Position numbers and translations under genes: made by a program. From positions 124,001-188,000 of the forward strand of contig JAOAQX010000003.1 of assembly GCA_025210805.1 (NCBI GenBank): 64,000 bases of DNA, written 5' to 3'. This DNA is from Flavobacteriales bacterium (GTDB taxonomy: Bacteria > Bacteroidota > Bacteroidia > Flavobacteriales > CAJXXR01). The notes under the pieces are model-generated. The model saw only the letters and a list, made by a program, of their open reading frames with translations, made no database searches and had not been told where the DNA came from. The first letter of the stretch is position 1. Each line of letters starts with the position of its first letter. This document shows positions 53,003-59,139 of this stretch, in pieces.

Positions 53003-54004
53003 GTGGTAATTATTTAGTGCTTGCTTTAATTTCCGTTTAATTCTCCTTCTTAGCCCATTAGGCTTTAGGACTTCAATAGAATCTCCAAATCCTAAAATCA
53101 ATCTTTCAAGTTCGTAGTTTTGATGAACTTCTATTTTTATTTCTATGGATTGATCTGCATAGGTTTTTATTAATTCTTGCGATGAATGAAAAGGCTTTGT
53201 GAGTACATAAGGAGCATTTGATCGATCTATTTTTAAAAAAATCGACTCTTTTTGCTTTGGTTTCATCACAGTAACTCCAATGGTGTTTTTGTAGTATTCA
53301 TCAGGATTAATCGTGGTTTTTTTATAGAAATAATCCCATAAAAAATCAATGGAAATAATTCTATCTAAGGCCAGTGTCATAAGAGTTTCTTTACTGGAAC
53401 CCACTAAGAACCAACGATTATTAAATTCCTTTAACCAATAAGGATGAATTGTGAATAAAGACGATTTTCTGGCAGAAAAAGACTGGTAACAAATACTCAA
53501 AACTGTTTTTTTTATAATGCTTTGATAAAGAATATCTAGGTATTTCAAACCTTTTAATCTTTCGTTTTTATCAAGGTGAATTACCGGACCTCTTTGGTTT
53601 TGCTCGGCATAAATCTTGTCTTCAAGTCTATGGATAATACCTCCTAGCTCAGAAAAAAGTGAAAAATCTTTAAATTGTTTTAGCATTTCAACAGTTTCAG
53701 AGAGAATATACATATCGTTTTCCGTTATAGGAATATCCGTTATGGTGTAGTTAGGATCTTCATATTTATAATATTTTTTATCATACACTACAATCGGTGC
53801 ATTATAGCCCAATTTATCACTTCGCATATTTTGGATATCCAATTGAATCGTTCTCTTACTCACATTGACATCACGACTCTCATACTCATAAAGAGCATCT
53901 GAACAGGCTGTGATTAAATCCTTCAAAGTCCATTTTTTATACCTGTTTTGAAGACATTTATCAATGGTTTTATATCGTATTAATGCATTTTTATTTTGAG
54001 CCAT
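52979..54004 (-). CDS. WYL-domain transcriptional regulator divergent from the RNA-repair cassette
   Basis: A 341-residue regulator. Residues 1-75 are a winged helix-turn-helix (DKCLQNRYKKWTLKDLI, VSKRTIQLDIQNM). Residues 165-225 are the WYL domain (HPYWLKEFNNRWFLVGSS at about 187-204, ALDRI at 212-216). A C-terminal WCX-like segment ends FGDSIEVLKPNGLRRRIKR. This is the domain order of BrxR/CapW-type repressors that control phage-defence operons by sensing a nucleic-acid-like ligand in the WYL pocket. It is transcribed away from the tRNA-like array and SPFH-ligase-PNKP genes, which it probably regulates (inference from position). Confidence 0.9.
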   Translation of the reverse strand: MAQNKNALIRYKTIDKCLQNRYKKWTLKDLITACSDALYEYESRDVNVSKRTIQLDIQNMRSDKLGYNAPIVVYDKKYYKYEDPNYTITDIPITENDMYILSETVEMLKQFKDFSLFSELGGIIHRLEDKIYAEQNQRGPVIHLDKNERLKGLKYLDILYQSIIKKTVLSICYQSFSARKSSLFTIHPYWLKEFNNRWFLVGSSKETLMTLALDRIISIDFLWDYFYKKTTINPDEYYKNTIGVTVMKPKQKESIFLKIDRSNAPYVLTKPFHSSQELIKTYADQSIEIKIEVHQNYELERLILGFGDSIEVLKPNGLRRRIKRKLKQALNNYHKKSSAEN

Positions 54005-54230
54005 TAGTGATGTTTTTTGATAAAATTAGAAATAAAAAACTACTACGCAAAATAAATACGCACTTACTATTCATCTTTGCTTTGTCATTTAGAAATAAAT
54101 GCTCAAAACGATCTTTAAATTTATTTACAATATTGAGAGAGCCTTGTTTTGTGTTTCTGTATAGCACTATTGTTCAATAATCTGCCCTTTAGGTATCGAT
54201 TTATAGTATTCAGCTCGGCTCAAAGGTTTG
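54005..54230. promoter_or_regulatory. Divergent control region between the WYL gene and the tRNA-like array
   Basis: 226 AT-rich nt with no plausible gene. It should hold promoters for the leftward WYL gene and the rightward RNA/repair cassette. A near -7 box CATCTTTG lies at 54071-54078 (first base deviates). The 11-mer TTAGAAATAAA occurs at 54026-54036 and 54089-54099, exactly 63 nt (six helical turns) apart, and could be paired regulator sites. The evidence is weak, because such AT-rich words arise by chance. Confidence 0.35.
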
Positions 54231-54248
54231 TGAGTTACCAAAAACTCA
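54231..54248 (+). ncRNA. Hairpin leading the tRNA-like array
   Basis: Perfect 6-bp stem TGAGTT / AACTCA with loop ACCAAA, ending one base before module A begins. It resembles a reduced anticodon stem-loop (TTACCAA would be a Gly loop with A at position 34), but the closing pairs differ from a true 7-nt loop, so the identity is tentative. An upstream stretch, GCTC ... GAGT at 54218-54235, could alternatively form a D-arm-like hairpin. Confidence 0.45.
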
Positions 54249-54318
54249 TATCACGCTATGGCCGCAGGTTCGAATCCTGCCGAGAGTTTCTCGTAGTTCA
54301 GAGGTTAGAACAATAGCC
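54249..54318 (+). ncRNA. Permuted tRNA-like module A (opened in the anticodon loop, Asp-like)
   Basis: Order along the DNA: loop bases TATCAC, anticodon-stem 3' strand GCTAT (54255-54259), 4-nt variable loop, T-arm GCAGG-TTCGAAT-CCTGC (54264-54280), acceptor 3' strand CGAGA, cap GTT, acceptor 5' strand TCTCG (54289-54293), linker TA (positions 8-9), D-arm GTTC-AGAGGTTA-GAAC (54296-54311), A26, anticodon-stem 5' strand ATAGC (54313-54317), C32. All stems pair perfectly (5+5+4+5 bp). Rejoining the halves gives the loop CTATCAC, which differs from the usual tRNA-Asp loop only by A for G at position 34. The natural 5' and 3' ends are fused by a triloop and there is no CCA. Confidence 0.8.
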
Positions 54319-54398
54319 ACCCTATGTAGGTTCGAATCCTACTACTCTTCACTTGAGTATGGCGGAACTGGAAGACGCGCTAGATTTAAGTTCTAGTA
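54319..54398 (+). ncRNA. Permuted tRNA-like module B (opened in the variable arm, Leu-UAA type)
   Basis: Order: variable-arm 3' strand ACCCTA, T-arm GTAGG-TTCGAAT-CCTAC (54326-54342), acceptor 3' strand TACTC, 7-nt cap TTCACTT, acceptor 5' strand GAGTA (54355-54359), TG linker, class II D-arm GCG ... CGC with GG in its loop (54362-54378), and a complete anticodon arm CTAGA-TTTAAGT-TCTAG (54380-54396) with anticodon TAA. The 3-bp D-stem, TG linker and long variable arm are leucine-tRNA features. The variable arm can close as TAG-GGT / ACC-CTA with one bulged A if it borrows 54399-54403 from module C. The acceptor has only 5 bp and no CCA. Confidence 0.8.
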
Positions 54399-54473
54399 GA
54401 GGTAGAGCAATCGACTGATAATCGATGTGTTGTGGGTTCGATTCCCACTTTGACTGAAGAGTCAAATAGCTCA
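54399..54473 (+). ncRNA. Permuted tRNA-like module C (opened in the D-loop, Ile-GAU type)
   Basis: Order: D-loop remainder GAGGTA, D-stem 3' strand GAGC (54405-54408), A26, anticodon arm ATCGA-CTGATAA-TCGAT (54410-54426) with anticodon GAT, 5-nt variable loop, T-arm GTGGG-TTCGATT-CCCAC (54432-54448), acceptor 3' strand TTTGACT, tetraloop GAAG, acceptor 5' strand AGTCAAA (54460-54466), TA linker, D-stem 5' strand GCTC (54469-54472), A14. All 26 pairs (7+4+5+5+5 counting the joined D-loop as canonical AGAGGTA) are Watson-Crick except none required wobble. The full 7-bp acceptor makes this the clearest case. Confidence 0.85.
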
Positions 54474-54477
54474 ATTT

Positions 54478-54496
54478 TTCAGACTAAAAATCTGAA
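54478..54496 (+). ncRNA. Isolated anticodon stem-loop-like hairpin (Phe-like) ending the array
   Basis: Six-bp stem TTCAGA / TCTGAA with 7-nt loop CTAAAAA. It resembles a tRNA-Phe anticodon arm (usual loop CTGAAAA) with A for G at position 34. No T-arm, D-arm or acceptor follows, so only this arm is present. Confidence 0.55.
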
Positions 54497-54782
54497 GTTA
54501 ACTTACAGAAAATGGGTGAATGATTTCGGTGTTAAAAGTCAACAACTGTTGAAAAATGACACAACTTGTAACAGACTTGCAATTGCTATCAATAGGATTC
54601 ATTAAAGTGTTTCTCTTCTATTGAGAATATTGGATTCATTAAGAATACCAATAAAGAAAAATAGAACACAAGCATATTTAAGAATCAAATTCATAGAAAT
54701 TCCGTTTGTTTCACGAGTGAAATCACTCACTCATTTCTTTATGAAGTATCAAACAAAAATTAATCTATAAAAACAAAAAAAA
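54497..54782 (+). other. Structured leader between the tRNA-like array and the SPFH gene
   Basis: 286 nt without a gene. It holds several small hairpins: TCAAC-AACT-GTTGA (54539-54552), TATTGG / CCAATA (54628-54653) and GAGTG-AAAT-CACTC (54715-54728). The direct repeat GGATTCATTAA occurs at 54595-54605 and 54632-54642. No terminator and no -7 box were found, so the array is probably the 5' leader of the SPFH-ligase-PNKP messenger. Confidence 0.4.
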
Positions 54783-55886
54783 ATGGAACTAAGAGTAAAA
54801 ATAAATGCCTACGAAGTAGGAATCGTAATGAAAGATGGGAATATTATTGATATTCTTACAGAAGGTAAATACTTCAAGAAACTTGGTACCGAGGTGTATA
54901 TTTATAATACAACACAGCTCTTTACAAGTAGAATTGAGTGGTCAATTTTGGAAAAAAATGAAAAACTCATGAAAATGTTGGAAATTGTGGATACCACTGA
55001 GAGTGAATTGGCAATAGTATATAAAGACAACAGGTTTTATACTGTTGTAAATAACTCTAGACTTGCGTACTGGAAAGGAGTTTTGAATATGAAATATAAA
55101 AAATATGACATTGAAGAACTTTCTGTTCCTAAAGAAATCAATAAAGCGATACTGAAATACCCACTAATGACTCAGTATTATAGACTTCTAGAAGTATCTT
55201 CACAAGAACAAGCAATCCTGTATGTGAATGGTGAAAAACGCAGTATTATCAAGGGGGGACAATACTATTTCTGGAACAACACAAAGAAATTGAGACTAGA
55301 AAAAGTGGATATGAGAAATCAGGACATGGAAATTATCGGTCAGGAAATTCTCACCAAAGATAAAGCAGCAATTAGGATAAATTTTCAAGCCAATTATAAA
55401 ATAATTGATGTAGAAAAAGCCCTGATGGAAAACAAAGATTTCAGCAAACAACTGTATTCTTCGCTTCAAATGGCGATAAGATCTTATATCGGTACACTAA
55501 CGCTGGATGAATTGATGGAAAACAAAGAGCAAATTTCTGGTTTTATTATAGAAAAAATCAAAAGTAAAATCACAAAACTGGGTGTCGCAGTAAACTCTGC
55601 AGGAATTAAAGATATTATTCTTCCTGGTGAGATAAAGGAAATTATGAACAAAGTATTGGTAGCACAAAAGAGTGCTCAAGCAAATACGATCACCAGAAGA
55701 GAGGAAACGGCTTCAACAAGAAGTTTGTTGAATACTGCAAAATTGATGGATGACAATGAAATGCTCTTCAGATTGAAAGAGATGGAATATGTAGAAAAAA
55801 TTGCAGAAAAAATCGGAGAAATTTCCTTGAATGGAAATGGAGGTATGGTGAAGCAATTGAAAGAAATCTTTGGAGCTAAATCTTGA
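54783..55886 (+). CDS. SPFH/slipin-family protein of an RNA-repair cassette
   Basis: A 367-residue protein. Residues 1-160 are a mixed alpha/beta region starting MELRVKINAYEVGIVMKDGN. Residues 165-290 match the band-7/SPFH fold (EQAILYVNGEKRSIIKGGQYYFW, EILTKDKAAIRINFQANYKI, IKSKITKLGVAVNSAGIKDI). A helical coiled coil rich in Glu and Ala follows (VLVAQKSAQANTITRREE). No N-terminal membrane helix is visible. Slipins are known companions of bacterial RNA-repair operons (for example with RtcB), as I recall. A scaffold role is inferred. It is the first coding gene after the tRNA-like array. Confidence 0.85.
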   Translation: MELRVKINAYEVGIVMKDGNIIDILTEGKYFKKLGTEVYIYNTTQLFTSRIEWSILEKNEKLMKMLEIVDTTESELAIVYKDNRFYTVVNNSRLAYWKGVLNMKYKKYDIEELSVPKEINKAILKYPLMTQYYRLLEVSSQEQAILYVNGEKRSIIKGGQYYFWNNTKKLRLEKVDMRNQDMEIIGQEILTKDKAAIRINFQANYKIIDVEKALMENKDFSKQLYSSLQMAIRSYIGTLTLDELMENKEQISGFIIEKIKSKITKLGVAVNSAGIKDIILPGEIKEIMNKVLVAQKSAQANTITRREETASTRSLLNTAKLMDDNEMLFRLKEMEYVEKIAEKIGEISLNGNGGMVKQLKEIFGAKS

Positions 55887-55892
55887 ACTAAG

Positions 55893-55919
55893 GCACGATT
55901 TGAATAATCAATCGTGCCG
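55893..55919 (+). other. Intercistronic hairpin between SPFH and RNA ligase genes
   Basis: Perfect 9-bp stem GGCACGATT (55893-55901) / AATCGTGCC (55911-55919) with a 9-nt loop and no U-tract. It lies in the 52-nt spacer before the ligase ATG and could tune stability, processing or translation of the two halves of the messenger. Confidence 0.6.
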
Positions 55920-55938
55920 TTCTATAAAAACAGAAAAA

Positions 55939-56961
55939 ATGAAATCTACAATAAACATTCAGAAAATTAGAGAATACATATCAAAAGGCTGGATTACAGA
56001 AAAAAAACACCCTATTCATGATATTTTTATTTACAATTACAGCCAAAAAACACAATTTGAATATTTTTGGGACACAACCACAATACAGTGTAGAGGATTG
56101 ATTTTAAACAAAGAGGGCTTTATACATGCAAGACCTTTTCAGAAATTCTTTAACCTATCTGAGCATCAAGGTGAAATCCCAAATGAAGCCTTTGAAGTTT
56201 TTGAAAAAATGGATGGTTCATTGGGGATATTATATTGGCTAGAAAATGAACCTTATATTGCAACAAGAGGCTCTTTTGAGTCTTGTCAAGCAAAGTTTGC
56301 AAATCAACTTTTAAGAACAAAATATCGACATATCTGGCAAAATTTGAATCCTAAATACACATACCTATTTGAGATTATCTATCCAGAAAATAGAATTGTG
56401 GTAGATTATGGAGCAGATGAAAAACTGGTTTTACTAGCCATTATTGACACACAAACAGGACAAGATATACCATTAAAAAACATCGGATTTCCTTTGGTAA
56501 AGAAATACTCAAACATCAAAAACATTACAGGTTTATCTAAGGAAAACAAAAAGAATGCTGAAGGCTATGTATTGCGATTTGAAAGTGGATTGAGATTAAA
56601 AATCAAATTTGACGAATATATTCACTTACATAAAATATACAATAACATTTCCTCTTTAGTCATTTGGAATCAGATGAAAAACGAAAGTTTAAACGAAAAA
56701 TTTTTAGCGGAAATTCCCGATGAAATTTATCCATGGATAAAAGAAATACAACATAAACTTGAGAAACAATATTCTGAAATAGAAAATCTTGCAAAACAAG
56801 AATACAAAGAATATCATACAAGAAAAGAAACTGCTGAATATTTCAAAACTTGTAAGCATCCAAGTATTTTGTTTTCCATGTTGAATGGAAAAAGTTATTC
56901 GGAATATATATGGAAATTAATTAGACCAAATTTTGAAAAACCCAAAATAACAAGAAAATGA
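55939..56961 (+). CDS. T4 Rnl1-like RNA ligase
   Basis: A 340-residue ATP-dependent RNA ligase. CRGLILNKEGFIHARPFQKFFN (about 51-72) precedes the adenylated Lys90 in FEKMDGSLGILYW (motif I KxDG). GSFES (motif III-like region), YLFEIIYPENRIVVDY, and EGYVLRFESGLRLKIKFDEY (motifs IV-V) complete the nucleotidyltransferase. A C-terminal helical domain follows. It seals 5'-phosphate to 3'-OH ends, the second half of T4-style tRNA repair. Start ATG 55939 (MKSTINIQKI) is chosen; the frame is open into the SPFH gene but that extension is not family-like. Its stop overlaps the PNKP start (ATGA). Confidence 0.93.
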   Translation: MKSTINIQKIREYISKGWITEKKHPIHDIFIYNYSQKTQFEYFWDTTTIQCRGLILNKEGFIHARPFQKFFNLSEHQGEIPNEAFEVFEKMDGSLGILYWLENEPYIATRGSFESCQAKFANQLLRTKYRHIWQNLNPKYTYLFEIIYPENRIVVDYGADEKLVLLAIIDTQTGQDIPLKNIGFPLVKKYSNIKNITGLSKENKKNAEGYVLRFESGLRLKIKFDEYIHLHKIYNNISSLVIWNQMKNESLNEKFLAEIPDEIYPWIKEIQHKLEKQYSEIENLAKQEYKEYHTRKETAEYFKTCKHPSILFSMLNGKSYSEYIWKLIRPNFEKPKITRK

Positions 56962-57839
56962 AAAAGATCATTTTACTTAAAGGTTTACCCGCAAGTGGAA
57001 AATCAACTTATGCAAAAGCCTTGGTAAAAAACAACCCAGGAATGTATAAAAGAATCAATAGAGATGAACTAAGAGACATGCTAGATTCTGGAAAATTTTC
57101 TAAGGGAAATGAGCAATTTGTTAAAAAAACCAGAGACTTTTTAATCAAAATGGCACTACAAGACGGAAAACACGTGATTGTAGATGATACCAATTTGCAT
57201 AGCTCAAATGAAGAGAAAATGAGAGCAATTGCAAAAGAATTTAAAGAAGAAACTGGACACCAAGTTCGGGTAGAAATAAAAACATTTGACACTTCTGTAG
57301 AAGTTTGTATAAAACGAGATCTATTGCGTGAAAATCCCGTTGGACAAGCAGTTATTAGAAAAATGGAACGACAAATGAATTCTAAGGAAAAAAAGTATCC
57401 TAAATACAGCGTTCAAAACCCTGAACTGCCCAAGGCAATTATATGCGATTTAGATGGAACTCTAGCCTTAATGCACGATAGAGGTCCATTTGAGGGGAAT
57501 AAATGCTTATCAGATTTACCAAACACTCCAATAGTGAATTTGGTGAAAAATTATCATAAAATGGGCTTCAAAATACTCTTGCTTTCGGGGAGAGATGGAC
57601 AATTTGAAAATGAAACCAAAAAATGGCTGGAGCAATATAAAATCCCTTATGATCAACTATGGATGCGTGCTAAAAAAGACATGAGAAAAGATGCCATTAT
57701 CAAAAAAGAATTATTCAAACAAAACATTCAGGATCAATATTTTGTGGAATTTATTCTCGATGACAGAAATCAAGTAGTGGATTTATGGAGAAATGAATTA
57801 AATTTACCTTGTCTTCAAGTGTATTATGGGGATTTTTAA
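56958..57839 (+). CDS. pnkp: T4 Pnkp-like polynucleotide kinase-phosphatase
   Basis: A 293-residue end-healing enzyme with the same domain order and length as phage T4 Pnkp. Residues 1-150 are the 5'-kinase: P-loop GLPASGKST (9-17), INRDEL, DDTNLH (76-81) and RDLLRENPVGQAVI. Residues 158-293 are the HAD-type 3'-phosphatase: DLDGTLA (nucleophile Asp164, acid Asp166), LLSGRDGQ, Lys in RKDAIIK, and LDDRNQVVDLWR. It removes 2',3'-cyclic phosphate or 3'-phosphate and phosphorylates 5'-OH, preparing ends for the adjoining ligase. It is translationally coupled to the ligase by a 4-nt overlap. Confidence 0.95.
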   Translation: MKKIILLKGLPASGKSTYAKALVKNNPGMYKRINRDELRDMLDSGKFSKGNEQFVKKTRDFLIKMALQDGKHVIVDDTNLHSSNEEKMRAIAKEFKEETGHQVRVEIKTFDTSVEVCIKRDLLRENPVGQAVIRKMERQMNSKEKKYPKYSVQNPELPKAIICDLDGTLALMHDRGPFEGNKCLSDLPNTPIVNLVKNYHKMGFKILLLSGRDGQFENETKKWLEQYKIPYDQLWMRAKKDMRKDAIIKKELFKQNIQDQYFVEFILDDRNQVVDLWRNELNLPCLQVYYGDF

Positions 57840-57857
57840 ATTTATTAAATAAAGTAT

Positions 57858-58646
57858 ATGAAACGTAAACAACTATTCGAATTTGAAGATTTTCATTGGA
57901 TTCCTTCATCCATCCGAGCTGGGATGACCAATTTATTAATTGCTTTTGGAAATGTTGTAAAAGCAGATGAAGCCGTGTTTTCTCGACTCAATGAAGTGAA
58001 AAAAGAAATTCCCTTTGATCAAATTGTGGATCTTGGTTCTGGATCAGGTGGTATTATGCCTAAAGTAGCAAAAAAACTGGGAGTCAAATTAGTTTTAACA
58101 GATTTATATCCGAACCCAAAAGTAGTTTCTAGTTTTAATGAACCTCAAAACGCCGATATTCGATATGAGGAGAAATCTGTAGATGCGACTCATTTTGAAA
58201 CAGCTCCAAGGGGTTTTAAAACCATGATTAATAGTTTTCATCACATGCCAGTACCCGTGGCAAAAAAGATTTTGGCTTCCGCCCAAAAAAACCGAGAGGG
58301 AATTTTGATTTATGAATTGGCAGAAAACAATATCCCATTTTTAGTATGGCTTTTATTGTTACCTATTTCTATCCCAATCTTAATGCTGATGGCTGTTTTC
58401 TTAACCTTACAAGTAAAAAAATGCACTTGGCAGCAGATTGTTTTCACTTTTATAATTCCCATTATTCCATTTATGTACGCCTTCGATGGTCAAACATCAT
58501 TAATGAGAATCTACTCATTTAAAGATATCGAAAATGATTTATTAGGTGATCTTCCAAAAGAAGATTCTTATGTCTGGAGAATAGAAAAAGCCTTTAAGGA
58601 AAATGGAAAACAAATGGGTTATACCATTATTGGACAACCAAAATAA
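57858..58646 (+). CDS. Class I SAM-methyltransferase-like protein with membrane segments
   Basis: A 262-residue protein. Residues 45-150 are a Rossmann methyltransferase core (IVDLGSGSGGIMPKVAK, then LVLTDLYPNPKVV). Residues 165-225 contain two hydrophobic segments (VWLLLLPISIPILMLMAVFL and IVFTFIIPIIPFMYAFDG). The N-terminus FEDFHWIPSSIRAGMTN is distinctive. The substrate is unknown. It begins 18 nt after PNKP and might belong to the repair transcript, but similar stand-alone proteins occur in Bacteroidota, so membership is uncertain. It converges with the next gene at only 7 nt. Confidence 0.75.
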   Translation: MKRKQLFEFEDFHWIPSSIRAGMTNLLIAFGNVVKADEAVFSRLNEVKKEIPFDQIVDLGSGSGGIMPKVAKKLGVKLVLTDLYPNPKVVSSFNEPQNADIRYEEKSVDATHFETAPRGFKTMINSFHHMPVPVAKKILASAQKNREGILIYELAENNIPFLVWLLLLPISIPILMLMAVFLTLQVKKCTWQQIVFTFIIPIIPFMYAFDGQTSLMRIYSFKDIENDLLGDLPKEDSYVWRIEKAFKENGKQMGYTIIGQPK

Positions 58647-58653
58647 TAGCTAC

Positions 58654-59070
58654 TTAGGACTCCTTCGCCTCAGGTGTATTGACCAATTCTTTAAAATAAT
58701 CTGAATAAAGCAAACGAATAACTAAATAAGCTTCAAAAATCAGAAAAGCAAAATATGGCGCCAAAAAATGGAGCAATTGATGCTTTGGCAATGATTTTTC
58801 TAACCTTAAAACTTCAGGAAATGTGATATAAATAAAAATCATCTTAATCAAAATAACCGCCAAAAAAACAAAGCCGACATACTCCTTCATAACACTAGAA
58901 ACTAAACTAGAAAACAAAACAATATTTATGGCAAAAATCCCATGGAACAAATACACTTTATCTATACTATAATCCAAAGAATCAGGACTAATCATGTATT
59001 TATGAATAACAAATAGCAGTACACTTACTACCACAGCAAGGATTAAACCTATAATCAATTGTTTTTTCAT
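58654..59070 (-). CDS. Small four-helix membrane protein (DUF6168-like)
   Basis: A 138-residue integral membrane protein with four hydrophobic segments (LIIGLILAVVVSVLLFVI; VYLFHGIFAINIVLFSSLVS; YVGFVFLAVILIKMIFIYIT; LLHFLAPYFAFLIFEAYLV). It resembles the small protein commonly placed between AtpI/AtpZ and the ATP synthase a subunit in Bacteroidota, and an AtpZ/AtpI-like gene lies just upstream. The ATP synthase genes themselves are not downstream here. Function unknown. Confidence 0.7.
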   Translation of the reverse strand: MKKQLIIGLILAVVVSVLLFVIHKYMISPDSLDYSIDKVYLFHGIFAINIVLFSSLVSSVMKEYVGFVFLAVILIKMIFIYITFPEVLRLEKSLPKHQLLHFLAPYFAFLIFEAYLVIRLLYSDYFKELVNTPEAKES

Positions 59071-59139
59071 GGCTAATATTTTTTAGTATCGTTTTTTAAA
59101 AACCCAATGATGCAATAGATGCCTATACATACTCTGGGT

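Noticed and set aside
54211-54300. An ordinary linear tRNA running from CTCG at 54214 to CGAG at 54281
   Set aside because: Only 4 acceptor pairs form, one base lies between acceptor and D-arm, and no upstream partner exists for the anticodon-stem strand GCTAT. The permuted pairing gives 5 perfect acceptor and 5 perfect anticodon pairs.
54355-54455. A single chimeric tRNA made of the Leu 5' half and the Ile 3' half in linear order
   Set aside because: The acceptor strands (TTGAGTA and TTTGACT) are not complementary and two anticodon arms would be present. Each strand pairs perfectly with a different partner in the permuted reading.
54231-54496. Decayed remains of a tRNA gene cluster or phage attachment debris
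   Set aside because: Debris would not keep acceptor, D, anticodon and T stems fully paired across re-ordered halves, nor tile end to end. No integrase or flanking direct repeat was seen.
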